Shown: positions 26,390 to 35,953 of the stretch, piece after piece
Layout of the letters: the number at the start of each line of letters is the position of its first letter
Position numbering within the stretch: position 1 is the stretch's first letter
NCBI GenBank assembly: GCA_963669315.1
Contig: OY770021.1
Location: forward strand, 1,240,001 to 1,304,000
Direction of reading: 5' to 3'
Length of the DNA stretch: 64,000 nucleotides
Source: SZUA-547 sp963669315
Lineage (GTDB): Bacteria > Pseudomonadota > Alphaproteobacteria > Rhodobacterales > Rhodobacteraceae
Program-made: the position numbers and the translations under genes
The notes under the pieces: model-generated
What the model saw: the letters and a program-made list of their open reading frames with translations, nothing else
The model's database searches: none
What the model was told of the DNA's origin: nothing

Positions 26390-27601
26390 ATGACCGACGC
26401 CTATATCTATGACGCCGTGCGCACCCCGCGCGGCAAGGGCAAGAAAGACGGGTCGCTGCACGAGATGACCTCGCTGCGCATGTCCGCCAATGTCCTGAAC
26501 GCGTTGCGCGACCGGAACGATCTGGACACCTCGGCAGTCGAGGACGTGATCTGGGGCTGCGTGACCGCGGTGGGTGAACAGGGCGGAGAGATCGCCCGCT
26601 CGGCGGTGCTCTATGCGGGCTGGGACGAAAGCGTGCCGGGCCTGCATATCAACCGGTTCTGCGCATCCGGGCTGGAGGCGGTAAACCTCGCCGCCAACCA
26701 AATTCGGGGCGGCGCGGGCGAGCTTTATGTCGCCGGCGGCGTCGAGATGATGAGCCGGGTGCCGATGGGCTCGGACGGGTTCTCCATCGGCGTCGATCCC
26801 TATCTGGCGATGAAGACCTATTTCGTGCCGCAGGGCATCTCGGCCGATGTGATCGCGACGAAATACGGATTCAGCCGGGACGACGTGGACGCCTACGCCG
26901 TCGAAAGCCAAAAGCGCGCGGCGGCGGCCTGGGCCGATGGGAGGTTCGCCAAATCCGTGGTCCCGGTGGAGGACCAGAACGGCCTGACCGTGCTGGATCG
27001 CGACGAATATATGCGGCCCGAAACGGACATGCAGAGCCTCGGCGCGCTCAACGCCTCCTTCCAGCAAATGGGCGAGATGATGCCCGGCTTCGACGCGGTC
27101 GCGATCCTGAAATATCCCGAGTTGGAGAAGGTCAATCACGTGCATCACGCGGGCAACTCCAGCGGCATCGTCGATGGGGCGGCGGGGCTGCTGATCGGCT
27201 CCAAGGAGATCGGCGACAAGCTCGGCCTGACGCCGCGCGCGCGGATCCGGTCCACGGCGCGGATCGGGTCTGACCCCACCATCATGCTGACCGGCCCCGT
27301 GCCGGTGACGGAGAAAATTCTGACGGCAAGCGGCTTGTTGATTTCGGACATAGATTTGTTCGAGGTGAATGAGGCGTTCTCAGCTGTCGTGCTGCGCTTC
27401 ATGCAGGCCTTCGACGTCGATCACTCCAATATCAACGTGAATGGCGGTGCCATCGCCATGGGCCACCCTCTGGGCGCCACGGGCGCGATGATCCTCGGAA
27501 CGCTTCTGGATGAGTTGGAAAGATCGGACAAGGAAATCGGCCTCGCGACGCTTTGTGTGGCCTCGGGCATGGGCGCGGCCACGATCATTGAGAGGGTGTG
27601 A
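26390..27601 (+). CDS. Acetyl-CoA C-acyltransferase (thiolase) of the beta-oxidation operon
   Basis: A 403-residue thiolase. Active-site Cys lies in HINRFCASGLEAVN (about residue 91), the His in GGAIAMGHPLGATGA, and the second Cys in LCVASGMGAATI. The sequence is closer to FadA/FadI degradative thiolases than to the one at 60436, which supports a role in cleaving 3-ketoacyl-CoA made by FadJ. GGAGG precedes the ATG. The stop overlaps the next start (TGATG), so it is coupled to the cupin gene. Confidence 0.95.
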   Translation: MTDAYIYDAVRTPRGKGKKDGSLHEMTSLRMSANVLNALRDRNDLDTSAVEDVIWGCVTAVGEQGGEIARSAVLYAGWDESVPGLHINRFCASGLEAVNLAANQIRGGAGELYVAGGVEMMSRVPMGSDGFSIGVDPYLAMKTYFVPQGISADVIATKYGFSRDDVDAYAVESQKRAAAAWADGRFAKSVVPVEDQNGLTVLDRDEYMRPETDMQSLGALNASFQQMGEMMPGFDAVAILKYPELEKVNHVHHAGNSSGIVDGAAGLLIGSKEIGDKLGLTPRARIRSTARIGSDPTIMLTGPVPVTEKILTASGLLISDIDLFEVNEAFSAVVLRFMQAFDVDHSNINVNGGAIAMGHPLGATGAMILGTLLDELERSDKEIGLATLCVASGMGAATIIERV

Positions 27602-28059
27602 TGCCGAAGATTGAAATCCCCTCCCTTCCCGTCCATAGCGGCACTGGCTATCCCGCCCCGTTTGCTGATCGGGTGAGAGGACGATCCCGCAAGAAATTGG
27701 GCGACGCTGTCGGATTGACCCAGTTTGGCGTGAACCTGACCACGCTTCAGCCCGGCGCTGAATCCGCCATCCGGCACTGGCATGAGAATGAGGACGAACT
27801 GGTCTGGATCGTCTCAGGAGAGGTCGTTCTGATCGAGGATGAGGGCGAAACCGTGCTCGGCCCCGGCGACGCCGCCGGGTTCAAGGCCGGAGTGGCGAAC
27901 GGCCACCATCTGGTGAACCGCTCAGACGCGCCCGCCACCTATCTGGAGATCGGCACCCGCGCCGAGACAGAGCGGGGGCACTATCCCGACGATGACCTCG
28001 CCTACGCCAAAGACGCGGACGGCTTTTGCTTCACGCGCAAAAGCGGCGACGCCTACTGA
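27601..28059 (+). CDS. Cupin-domain protein
   Basis: A 152-residue single-cupin protein. Cupin motif 1 is visible as RHWHENEDELVWIVSGEV (about residues 58-75), with two His and one Glu as metal ligands, and motif 2 as PGDAAGFKAGVANGHHLVN near residue 92. Close relatives are annotated only as cupins in beta-oxidation clusters. No reaction can be assigned. Translationally coupled to the thiolase by a TGATG overlap. Confidence 0.88.
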   Translation: MPKIEIPSLPVHSGTGYPAPFADRVRGRSRKKLGDAVGLTQFGVNLTTLQPGAESAIRHWHENEDELVWIVSGEVVLIEDEGETVLGPGDAAGFKAGVANGHHLVNRSDAPATYLEIGTRAETERGHYPDDDLAYAKDADGFCFTRKSGDAY

Positions 28060-28060
28060 C

Positions 28061-28573
28061 ATGCGTGCGTACGCCCATATCCTGCTGGTCATGATGGTCC
28101 TGACCGCGCCTGTCGCTGCGACGGCCGAGACAAGCACCAATCCGATTGCGCGGGCGAAGGCGGAGATTGAGCATAATTGCGAACGCGTAGAGTATCCGCC
28201 CGGCTTCGCGTCGACGCGTGACTTAACGGGCGACGGGCTTGACGACCTCGTCATCTCTTACGGTGTCCGCTGCGATGGCACCGCCAGCTACTATTGCGGG
28301 TCGGCGGGTTGCCTCACTGAAATCTGGATCGCCGAACAGCCGGAGAAGTGGACGCTCGCGTTATCAGCCCATGTTCAGGGTGTGAGCCCGACGCTTTATG
28401 ACGGCGCGCCAGCACTGAAATTTGTGAACCATGGCGGCGGCTGCGGTCGCCCCGGCAGTGAAAGCCACATTAGCATCAGAATTTGGGACGGCGCCGTGTT
28501 GAGGACCGTTCACGAGAACTACGAACGCCATTCTTGCACGGCGAATCCGAATTCCACGGGAGACACCCAATGA
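28061..28573 (+). CDS. Secreted hypothetical protein inside the beta-oxidation operon
   Basis: A 170-residue protein with a signal peptide (MRAYAHILLVMMVLTAPVAATA). The mature part has RDLTGDGLDDLVISYG, a calcium-type D-x-D-x-DD loop like those in FG-GAP repeats, plus at least six cysteines (CDGTASYYCGSAGC and GGGCGR) that may form disulfides. Function unknown. It sits two bases after the cupin stop, and its own stop overlaps the fadJ start (ATGA). An exported protein is out of place among cytoplasmic fatty acid enzymes. It is probably an added gene that kept the operon coupling. Confidence 0.75.
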   Translation: MRAYAHILLVMMVLTAPVAATAETSTNPIARAKAEIEHNCERVEYPPGFASTRDLTGDGLDDLVISYGVRCDGTASYYCGSAGCLTEIWIAEQPEKWTLALSAHVQGVSPTLYDGAPALKFVNHGGGCGRPGSESHISIRIWDGAVLRTVHENYERHSCTANPNSTGDTQ

Positions 28574-30774
28574 CCGACATATTCAAATACTCCGTCGAGG
28601 ATGGCGTCGCGGTGCTGAGTTGGGATCTGCCGGGCAAGTCCATGAATATCCTCAACGAAGCGGGTATCCGCAGCCTCGATACGGGCGTCGACAAGGCGCT
28701 GGCGGATGAGAGCGTCAAAGGGGTCGTCATCACCTCGGCGAAGAAGGATTTCGCGGGCGGGATGGACCTCAACATCATCGCCTCGATCAAGGCGGAGGCC
28801 GCGGCGAAGGGGGAGAACCCCGCCCAGACAATATTCGACTATCTGATGGCGTTGCACGGGTTGCTAAGGAAGATCGAAACTGCAGGCGCCGATCCCAAGA
28901 CCAGGAAGGGCGGCAAGCCGGTGGTCTGCGCCCTGCCCGGCACATGCGCCGGGATCGGGACGGAGATCGCGCTCGCCTGCCATCGCCGGATCGCGGCTGA
29001 CAACCCGAAAGCCAAGATCGGCCTGCCGGAGATTCTGGTCGGGATCTTCCCCGGAGCGGGCGGCACCACCCGGCTGGTGCGGATGCTGGGGGTGATGGGG
29101 GCCGCGCCCTTCCTGCTGGAGGGTAAGATGATGGCACCGGCCAAGGCGAAGTCCGGCGGGCTGATCGATGAGGTCGCTCCGCCTGAGGAGTTGATTGCGC
29201 GCGCCAAGGACTGGGCTCGAAAGGCGACCGACGCGGATGCGGTCAAGCCCTGGGACCAGAAGAAATTCAAGATCCCCGGCGGCGCGCCTTATCACCCGGC
29301 GGGCTTCATGACTTTCCTCGGCGGCGTCGCCATGGCCCATGGCAAAAGCCAGGGCGCCTATCCCGCCCACAAGGCGATGCTGTCCGCGATCTATGAGGGC
29401 GCGCTGGTCGATTTCGACACCGCTCTACGGGTGGAGGCGCGCTGGTTCACCAATGTGCTGATGAACCCCTCTTCGGAGGCGATGATCCGCTCGCTGTTCA
29501 TCAACAAGCAGGCGCTGGAGAAAGGCGCCTCTCGCCCCGCCGGCGTGCCGGATATGAGAGTGAAGAAGGTCGGGGTGATCGGTGCCGGGATGATGGGCGC
29601 CGGGATCGGCTTCGTCTCCGCCCGCGCCGGGATCGAGGTGGTGTTGATCGACCAGGATCAGGAGGCCGCAGACCGTGGCAAGGCGACCATCGAGGGCATC
29701 CTCGCCGAGGGGGTGAAAAAGCGCAAAGTCACCGAGGAGAAGAAGGCGGAGATCCTGTCTCGCGTCGTCGCGACGCCCGACTACGCCGCGCTGGAAGGCT
29801 GCGACCTGGTGGTCGAGGCGGTGTTCGAGGATATGGGCGTGAAGGCGGAGACGACGCAAAAGGCCGAGGCGAAAATTCCCGCTGATGCGATCTTCGCCAC
29901 CAACACATCGACCCTGCCGATCAGCGCGCTCGCCAAAGCCAGCGCCCGACCGGACCGGTTCATCGGCATCCATTTCTTCTCTCCCGTCCACAAGATGATG
30001 CTGGTCGAGATCATTAAGGGACGCGAAACCGGACCGGAGGCGGTGGCCAAGGCGCTCGACTTCGTGCGGCAGATCAAAAAGACTCCGATCGTCGTCAATG
30101 ACGACAGGTTCTTCTACGCCAATCGCTGCATCATCCCGTACATCAACGAGGCTGTGCGCATGGTGGCTGAGGGCGTCGAACCAGCGCTGATCGAAAACGC
30201 CGCCCGGCAGCTCGGCATGCCGCTGGGGCCATTGCAGATGACCGATGAGGTCTCGCTGGAATTGGGCGTGAAAATCGCGGCGGCGACCAAGGCCGCGATG
30301 GGCGAGGCCTATCCCGAGAACCCCGCGGATGGCGTGCTCGAGGCGCTCACCGGAGAGGGCCGTCTTGGACGCAAAGCGAAGGCCGGATTCTACGTCTACA
30401 ACGAGAAGGGAAAGCGGCAGGGCCTGTGGCATGAGCTTCGCACCCGCTACCCAGCGAAGGATGTCCAGCCAGATCTTGAGACGGTCCAGAACCGCCTCGC
30501 TATGAGCCAGGCATTGGAGGCGGTTCGGGCGCTGGAACAGGGTGTTCTGGAGGACATCCGCGAGGGCGATGTGGGCGCGATCCTCGGCTGGGGCTTCGCG
30601 CCGTGGTCGGGCGGCCCGTTCTCATGGCTCGACATACTGGGCGCCCCGCGCGCAGCCGAAATCTCCGACGACCTGACGGAGCGGTTTGGCGAAAGGTTCG
30701 CCGCCCCGACGCTGTTGCGCGACCTGGCGGCTGGCGGCGACAGTTTTTACGGGCGGTTCGGCCCATCGGCCTAG
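28570..30774 (+). CDS. fadJ: Fatty oxidation multifunctional protein (enoyl-CoA hydratase / 3-hydroxyacyl-CoA dehydrogenase)
   Basis: A 734-residue fusion. Residues 1-190 form the crotonase domain (GVAVLSWDLPGKSMN, KDFAGGMDLN, PGTCAGIGTEIALACHRR, IFPGAGGTTRL), which hydrates enoyl-CoA. From about residue 330 the NAD-binding domain begins (VGVIGAGMMGAGIGFVSARAG), with NTSTLPISAL and GIHFFSPVHKMMLVEII, followed by the helical C-terminal dehydrogenase domains. It begins MTDIFKYSVEDGV at an ATG within the previous stop; a longer open frame upstream is not coding. Last gene of the MerR-led operon; works with the thiolase and dehydrogenase encoded upstream. Confidence 0.96.
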   Translation: MTDIFKYSVEDGVAVLSWDLPGKSMNILNEAGIRSLDTGVDKALADESVKGVVITSAKKDFAGGMDLNIIASIKAEAAAKGENPAQTIFDYLMALHGLLRKIETAGADPKTRKGGKPVVCALPGTCAGIGTEIALACHRRIAADNPKAKIGLPEILVGIFPGAGGTTRLVRMLGVMGAAPFLLEGKMMAPAKAKSGGLIDEVAPPEELIARAKDWARKATDADAVKPWDQKKFKIPGGAPYHPAGFMTFLGGVAMAHGKSQGAYPAHKAMLSAIYEGALVDFDTALRVEARWFTNVLMNPSSEAMIRSLFINKQALEKGASRPAGVPDMRVKKVGVIGAGMMGAGIGFVSARAGIEVVLIDQDQEAADRGKATIEGILAEGVKKRKVTEEKKAEILSRVVATPDYAALEGCDLVVEAVFEDMGVKAETTQKAEAKIPADAIFATNTSTLPISALAKASARPDRFIGIHFFSPVHKMMLVEIIKGRETGPEAVAKALDFVRQIKKTPIVVNDDRFFYANRCIIPYINEAVRMVAEGVEPALIENAARQLGMPLGPLQMTDEVSLELGVKIAAATKAAMGEAYPENPADGVLEALTGEGRLGRKAKAGFYVYNEKGKRQGLWHELRTRYPAKDVQPDLETVQNRLAMSQALEAVRALEQGVLEDIREGDVGAILGWGFAPWSGGPFSWLDILGAPRAAEISDDLTERFGERFAAPTLLRDLAAGGDSFYGRFGPSA

Positions 30775-30985
30775 GCGCAACCACGGCGCGAGCGCCACAG
30801 ATTGGACCGGTCGGAAGAAAATTTGCCACGTCAGGCGATCTTTTCTTCGCCTCTGTGCGTTAACCCGCTATAGTCGCGACTGATAGTGTGTAGGGGCGTA
30901 GACGACACATGATTTGGTGTTTCGCCGCGGTATTCGCGACGATTTCCTCATGGCGACTGCTACCCCGTAACAGGGGAGCCGCGTA

Positions 30986-32356
30986 ATGTCCGCGCCCGGA
31001 TTTGAAATTTACGAACCCAGCCCCGCAAGCGGGGACGTCCCGCCGGATGAGGTTTCCGAGACAGAAGCGAAGTTCACCGGCAGGGCCGGAGAACTGGCGG
31101 ATCTCGCGGTTCGCACGACCATGCTGACCATTCTGACGCTGGGCATCTACCGGTTCTGGATGAAGACCAATCTCAGACGGTATTACTGGTCCTCGATCCG
31201 CGTCGATAAGGAGCCGCTGGAATACACTGGCAAGGGGTCGGAACTGTTCCTCGGCTTCCTGCTGGCGATGGTGATCCTGACGATCTATCTCGTGGTCGTC
31301 GCGTTCGGCCTTTCCTACGCCGGCATGGCGCTTTTGGAACAGCCAGAACTCGCCTCACTGACAGCGATCGCAGTCGTTCCGCTGATCCCGCTCGCGATCT
31401 ATCGCGCGCGGCGCTACCTTCTGTCCCGCACGCGCTGGCGTGGTATCCGGTTTGGCGTGCAGGCAGGCTCGTGGGGCTACACATTCCGGTACTTTTTCTT
31501 TGGCGCGCTGGCGATCGCTAGCGCCGGACTGCTTTACCCACTGATGCAGTTCCAATTGGCGAAGTTCACCGCCAGCCGTACCTGGTACGGCAATCTTCGC
31601 ATGACGCAGGGCGGATCCTGGACCGCGCTGTTGCTGGGCTGGATTCCCGTACTCTTGCTGGTGGTCGTCGGCATCGGCGGCTTCATGCTGTTCGCGCTGA
31701 CGCAGGCCGCGACGCTGGCCGCCGCCAATTCGGAGGCGCAGGCGGACGCCGAACAAGCCCGGATGTTGCTGGAGATGCTGGGTCCACTCGCCCAGCATCC
31801 CATGGCGATTTTGCTGGCGCCGTTCAGCCCTCTGCTTTTCCTTTTGGCGTTCGCTGCATACGTCTGGTACCGGGTTTATTCCTTCCGCTACATGACCACG
31901 CACAAATACTTCGGTAGTGAGGAAATCCGGTTCAAATCAAAACTGGGATTCTGGTCGGTGATCGGGATTTATATCACCGGCACGATCCTGACATCGCTGG
32001 TGATGTTCGGCGTAATCCTGTTGATCGGCGGGATCATGGTAGGCGGTCTGTTCGCCACCGGCGTCGGGCTTGATCTGGACTACACTGTGCTTGATTCCGC
32101 CGGGGCCGGGCTGGAAGGCTCTCCTATAGCCGGGCCATTGATGGCCCTTGCGGCGATATTGGGATACCTGATCCTGATCCTTGTCATCGTCGCCTGCATC
32201 GAAGTGTTCTTCACGCGGAGATTGCTGGCCCGGTCCTGCCGGACCCTGACCATTTACAATATCGAGCGCGCGCGCGCGGCCCGGCAACGGTCGCATGACT
32301 CCAATGTCGAAGGTCAGGGTTTCGCTGACGCCCTTGATATCGGCGGCGCCTTCTAA
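30986..32356 (+). CDS. DUF898 (YjgN-like) membrane protein
   Basis: A 456-residue integral membrane protein. After a soluble tail of about 30 residues comes FTGRAGELADLAVRTTMLTI and TLGIYRFWMKTNLRRYYWSS, the repeated DUF898 signature, seen again as RFGVQAGSWGYTFRYFFFG and SRTWYGNLRM. About eight helices are visible. Function unknown. CAGGGGAG precedes the start. It is followed after 32 bases by an M48 peptidase gene; such membrane proteins are often paired with M48 peptidases, so the two may act together at the membrane (inference). Confidence 0.88.
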   Translation: MSAPGFEIYEPSPASGDVPPDEVSETEAKFTGRAGELADLAVRTTMLTILTLGIYRFWMKTNLRRYYWSSIRVDKEPLEYTGKGSELFLGFLLAMVILTIYLVVVAFGLSYAGMALLEQPELASLTAIAVVPLIPLAIYRARRYLLSRTRWRGIRFGVQAGSWGYTFRYFFFGALAIASAGLLYPLMQFQLAKFTASRTWYGNLRMTQGGSWTALLLGWIPVLLLVVVGIGGFMLFALTQAATLAAANSEAQADAEQARMLLEMLGPLAQHPMAILLAPFSPLLFLLAFAAYVWYRVYSFRYMTTHKYFGSEEIRFKSKLGFWSVIGIYITGTILTSLVMFGVILLIGGIMVGGLFATGVGLDLDYTVLDSAGAGLEGSPIAGPLMALAAILGYLILILVIVACIEVFFTRRLLARSCRTLTIYNIERARAARQRSHDSNVEGQGFADALDIGGAF

Positions 32357-32388
32357 CTGGAGCGGCGCCCGCCAGATCAGAGGCCGAC

Positions 32389-33570
32389 ATGACCGCGCTT
32401 GACCGTTTCGAGTTGCTTGAGGCGCCCGGATCGTTTCTCGATGGAGAGACGGCCGAGGCACGCGATGTGATCGTGAAATTCGGCGCGGAATCTCTGGTGT
32501 TCATGGCGATGGATGAAACGCCGCTGGCCCATTGGCCGCTCGCGACGTTGCGCCGCCTGCCCGAAGCGCCGAACCACCCCGGAGAGTTGCGGCTCATACC
32601 CGATCATGGAGGCGTAGAGCGGCTGGTGCTGACCGACCGCGACATGATCGCCGCGATCGAAGAGGTCTGTCCGGATCTTCACAGGCCGAGAAAAACAAGC
32701 TCCCGCAACAAGCGGCGCATGATTTTCTGGTCAGTTGGAGCGGTGGCCTCGGTGCTGCTGATCGTATTTGTTCTGTCTCCGATTATCGCCGCCCGTCTGG
32801 CGGTCGCCATCCCGCCCGAATCCGAGATGAAGCTGGGCGATACGGTGTCTGAGCAGATACTGGACCTGCTGAGCTTCTTCGGCGGAGATGAGGTCGCAAT
32901 TTGCGAGACGCCGGAGGGGAATCGCGCGCTCGACTCTATGACCAAACGTCTGGGCGCCGACGCGCATGTCCCAATTCGGATATCGGTGGTCAATCACGGC
33001 ATGGTCAATGCGCTGGCTGCGCCGGGAGGCCGAATTCTGGTCATGCGCGGTCTGATCGACGAGGCCAGCAGCCCGGAGGAAGTCGCGGGCGTGCTGGCGC
33101 ATGAAATCGGTCATGTGGCCCAGCGCGACCCGACGCGAGAAGCGCTGCGAAGCGCGGGCACCGCCGGCATCCTGTCCATGGTTCTGGGCGACATCACCGG
33201 GGGCAGCCTGATCGCCCTTGTGGCGGAGTCGGTGCTCAACGCCAGCTATTCGCGAGAGGCGGAAGCGACGGCTGATGAAATCGCGCTTGATATGCTGGCC
33301 CGCGCCGGTTTGCCTTCGACCCCTTTTGCGGAATTCTTTGACCGGCTGGGCGACGAAATCGGCGACCCCGACGGGGTTCTCTCGCACATCGCCTCACATC
33401 CCGGCTTCGCAGGGCGTGCGTCCGCCGCGCGCGCTGCGGACACAATGGATGGCGGAGAATTCACACCTGTACTTTCGGATCAGGAATGGGTGGCGCTGCA
33501 GGAGATTTGTGGCGATAGGCATCCCGCCAAACGCGGCCCTCGGCCAAACTCACGTCCGAACGTGAACTAA
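32389..33570 (+). CDS. M48-family membrane-anchored metallopeptidase
   Basis: A 393-residue zinc peptidase. Residues 1-105 form a small beta-rich N-terminal domain I do not recognise. One membrane helix follows at about residues 112-132 (MIFWSVGAVASVLLIVFVLSP). The peptidase domain holds the catalytic HEIGH in AGVLAHEIGHVAQRDPTR (about residue 240) and the third zinc ligand Glu in SREAEATADEIALDML. The arrangement resembles BepA/LoiP-type quality-control peptidases of the envelope. It is paired with the DUF898 gene in front. Substrates unknown. Confidence 0.9.
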   Translation: MTALDRFELLEAPGSFLDGETAEARDVIVKFGAESLVFMAMDETPLAHWPLATLRRLPEAPNHPGELRLIPDHGGVERLVLTDRDMIAAIEEVCPDLHRPRKTSSRNKRRMIFWSVGAVASVLLIVFVLSPIIAARLAVAIPPESEMKLGDTVSEQILDLLSFFGGDEVAICETPEGNRALDSMTKRLGADAHVPIRISVVNHGMVNALAAPGGRILVMRGLIDEASSPEEVAGVLAHEIGHVAQRDPTREALRSAGTAGILSMVLGDITGGSLIALVAESVLNASYSREAEATADEIALDMLARAGLPSTPFAEFFDRLGDEIGDPDGVLSHIASHPGFAGRASAARAADTMDGGEFTPVLSDQEWVALQEICGDRHPAKRGPRPNSRPNVN

Positions 33571-33586
33571 CGTCTCTTCGTCTTCG

Positions 33587-34525
33587 TCAGCGCCGCTCAA
33601 AACACGCGCCGGCCGATAGCCGCCCAAGAACACGAGCGCGACCCGAATCGACCAGCGCGATGAGATGCGCCAACGCCATTCGGGCGGCCGCCCGGTTCAA
33701 CCGCGGGTCCAAATCCTCATAGACCCGGCCGACCAACTCCGCCGCCGTCATCGGTCCCTCGGACAGCGCCGCTTCTATGGCCGCCTCCCGCGCCTGACGG
33801 TGCGTGATCAATTCCGCCACCCTTGCCGCCGGATCCCTGATCGCTTCGCCATGCCCTGGCAAGTAGAGCGTATCCTCTTTGCGGCGCGCGAGCTTGCGCA
33901 AGCTCTCCATAAAGGCGGTCATATCGCCATCGGGCGGCGAGACCACGCTGGTGGACCAACCCATCACATGGTCGCCGGAGAACACGACCCCCGTCGCAGG
34001 GCCGGACAGCACAAAACAGAGATGCTCGCCGACATGACCGGGGGTGTGAAGCGCGGTCAGCGCCCAGGCCGGCGCGCCGCCAGCCTTCTCCGGGCTTTCC
34101 AGCGCCTGTCCATCGGCCAGAATGTGATCGGGCTGGAAATCACGATCCGCTCCCTCTCCGCCGCCCAAGCCGGTCATGCCGATGAATTCAGCGCGCTGCG
34201 CCGCTCCGAACGGGGCGAACGCATAGGTCGGCGCGCCGGTCGCCTCCACCAACGCGGGAACGCCAAGGCTGTGGTCCCGATGCGCATGGGTGACAAGTAT
34301 GGCGGCGACGCGCTCGCCCGGTTCGAGGGCGTCGAGAATCGCCGCGGTGTGGCCGGCGTCACTCGGTCCGGGATCGACCACCGCCACTGCGCCCTCGCCC
34401 ACCAGATAGGTTTGCGTACCCTCGGCGGTCATTGGACCGGGATTGGGCGCAGTCAGTCGCCGAACGCCCGGCGCCACCATATTGGCTGGCCCCCCGTGTT
34501 CATCGCCGTCTTTCTTCGCGGTCAT
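33587..34525 (-). CDS. MBL-fold hydrolase with winged-helix tail (LACTB2-like)
   Basis: A 312-residue metallo-beta-lactamase fold protein. The metal motif is ILVTHAHRDHSLG (THxHxDH), with further ligands in LHTPGHVGEHLCF and FSGDHVMGW, and YLPGHGEAI near residue 225. The C-terminal part (about 245-310) matches the small winged-helix domain found in LACTB2-like proteins, which include RNA endonucleases and thioesterase-like enzymes. The ATG at 34525 has AGGACG upstream; the open frame extends further but would overlap the divergent kinase gene. Reaction not assignable. Confidence 0.88.
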   Translation of the reverse strand: MTAKKDGDEHGGPANMVAPGVRRLTAPNPGPMTAEGTQTYLVGEGAVAVVDPGPSDAGHTAAILDALEPGERVAAILVTHAHRDHSLGVPALVEATGAPTYAFAPFGAAQRAEFIGMTGLGGGEGADRDFQPDHILADGQALESPEKAGGAPAWALTALHTPGHVGEHLCFVLSGPATGVVFSGDHVMGWSTSVVSPPDGDMTAFMESLRKLARRKEDTLYLPGHGEAIRDPAARVAELITHRQAREAAIEAALSEGPMTAAELVGRVYEDLDPRLNRAAARMALAHLIALVDSGRARVLGRLSAGACFERR

Positions 34526-34577
34526 CCCGTCGTCCTTTGCTTGCGCCGCCGACCGACCGACCCTAGCCTCGCGGAGC

Positions 34578-35912
34578 ATGTTCTGGAAACGCGTCAAATC
34601 CTATCTGCCGAAAAGCCTGTTCTGGCGAGCGGTTCTGATTCTGGTCGGCCCGATCATACTGCTGCAGATCGTGATCGCCTTTGTCGTGGTTCAGCGCCAT
34701 TTCGAGGCCACGACCGAGCAGATGACTCGAGAGATCGCGCAATCGCTTGAAGCGACGGCGGATCTGGTCGACGCTGCGCCGAATTTTGAGACGGCGCAAC
34801 AGGCGACGACCGAGTTCGCCCGCGCCTATCGCATCCAGATGACTCTGGCGCGCGATTCCGAAATCGGCCCGTCGCCAGAACCCAATTTCCTCGATTTCAC
34901 CGGCGCCGTGGTGATTGAAACATTGAGCGAAAATCTGGAGCGCCCGGTTCAGGTCGATCTTTACAAGTTCGGCAAGCTGATCGATGTGCGCGTTGCAACC
35001 GATTGGGGCGTGCTGCGGGCGATCCCCAGAAAACGCAGCATGATCGTCTCTCAGCCGCATTTCCTGCTGGTCTGGACTGCTGCGGTCGCAACTGCACTTG
35101 TAATGGTCGCTGTGGTCTTTATCCGCAATCAGGTGCGGCCGATCCGACGGCTCGCCGCTGCCGCCGACGCCTTCGGAAAGGGGCGCACAATCGCCTTCCG
35201 CCCCTCGGGCGCGGTTGAGGTGCGCCGCGCGGGCGCCTTGTTCATCGAGATGCGCGAGCGGATCGAGCGGCAGATCGAGCAGCGCACGCGCATGCTGTCT
35301 TCGGTCAGCCATGACCTTCGAACCCCTTTGACGCGGATGAAGCTCACATTGGCGATTTCGGACTCCTCGGCGGAGACAGCTGAACTGACCCGCGACGTCG
35401 CCGAAATGGAACACATGATCACCGAGTTCCTCGATTTCGAGCGCACAGGACGGGGCGAGACGCCCACACCGACCGACCCTGTCGCGCTAGTCGACGAAAC
35501 CGCCGAAGATGCGCGCCGCAAGGGCGTGAAACTGACGGTCTGGTCGGATCTGGAGAACAGCGACGCGCCGGAGACGGATCTGCGGCGGGTGGCGGTCAAG
35601 CGGTGTCTGCAAAACCTGATCGACAACGCCGCCCGGTACGGCGCCCGCGTCGAGTTGTCGGTGCGGGTCGCCAAGCGTTACGTCGAGTTCGCGGTCGAAG
35701 ATGACGGCCCCGGCATTCCCGAAGTGGAGCGTGAAATGGCGCTTCGCCCGTTCAGCAGGTTGGACGATGCGCGCAATCAGGACCGGGGCGGCGGGGTCGG
35801 CCTCGGCCTCGCAATCGCGTTGGACATTGCGCACAGCCATGGCGGCAGTCTGGCGCTGGAGGATGGTGAGCGGTTGGGTGGCCTGCGCGTGACCGTGCGC
35901 CTGCCGAGATGA
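34578..35912 (+). CDS. Sensor histidine kinase, EnvZ-like
   Basis: A 444-residue membrane kinase. Helix 1 (about residues 15-37, FWRAVLILVGPIILLQIVIAF) and helix 2 (about 158-180) flank a periplasmic sensor region. A HAMP linker follows, then the phosphorylation box MLSSVSHDLRTPLTRMKL (His near residue 242), the N box NLIDNAARYGA, and the G boxes DDGPGIP and GVGLGLAIA. The overall plan matches EnvZ-type kinases. The start at 34578 follows GCGGAG. No response regulator gene lies within reach, so the partner must be elsewhere. Signal unknown. Confidence 0.92.
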   Translation: MFWKRVKSYLPKSLFWRAVLILVGPIILLQIVIAFVVVQRHFEATTEQMTREIAQSLEATADLVDAAPNFETAQQATTEFARAYRIQMTLARDSEIGPSPEPNFLDFTGAVVIETLSENLERPVQVDLYKFGKLIDVRVATDWGVLRAIPRKRSMIVSQPHFLLVWTAAVATALVMVAVVFIRNQVRPIRRLAAAADAFGKGRTIAFRPSGAVEVRRAGALFIEMRERIERQIEQRTRMLSSVSHDLRTPLTRMKLTLAISDSSAETAELTRDVAEMEHMITEFLDFERTGRGETPTPTDPVALVDETAEDARRKGVKLTVWSDLENSDAPETDLRRVAVKRCLQNLIDNAARYGARVELSVRVAKRYVEFAVEDDGPGIPEVEREMALRPFSRLDDARNQDRGGGVGLGLAIALDIAHSHGGSLALEDGERLGGLRVTVRLPR

Positions 35913-35953
35913 ACTGATCGGCATAGCGCGAAACGGTCCTGGACAGCTCGCAG

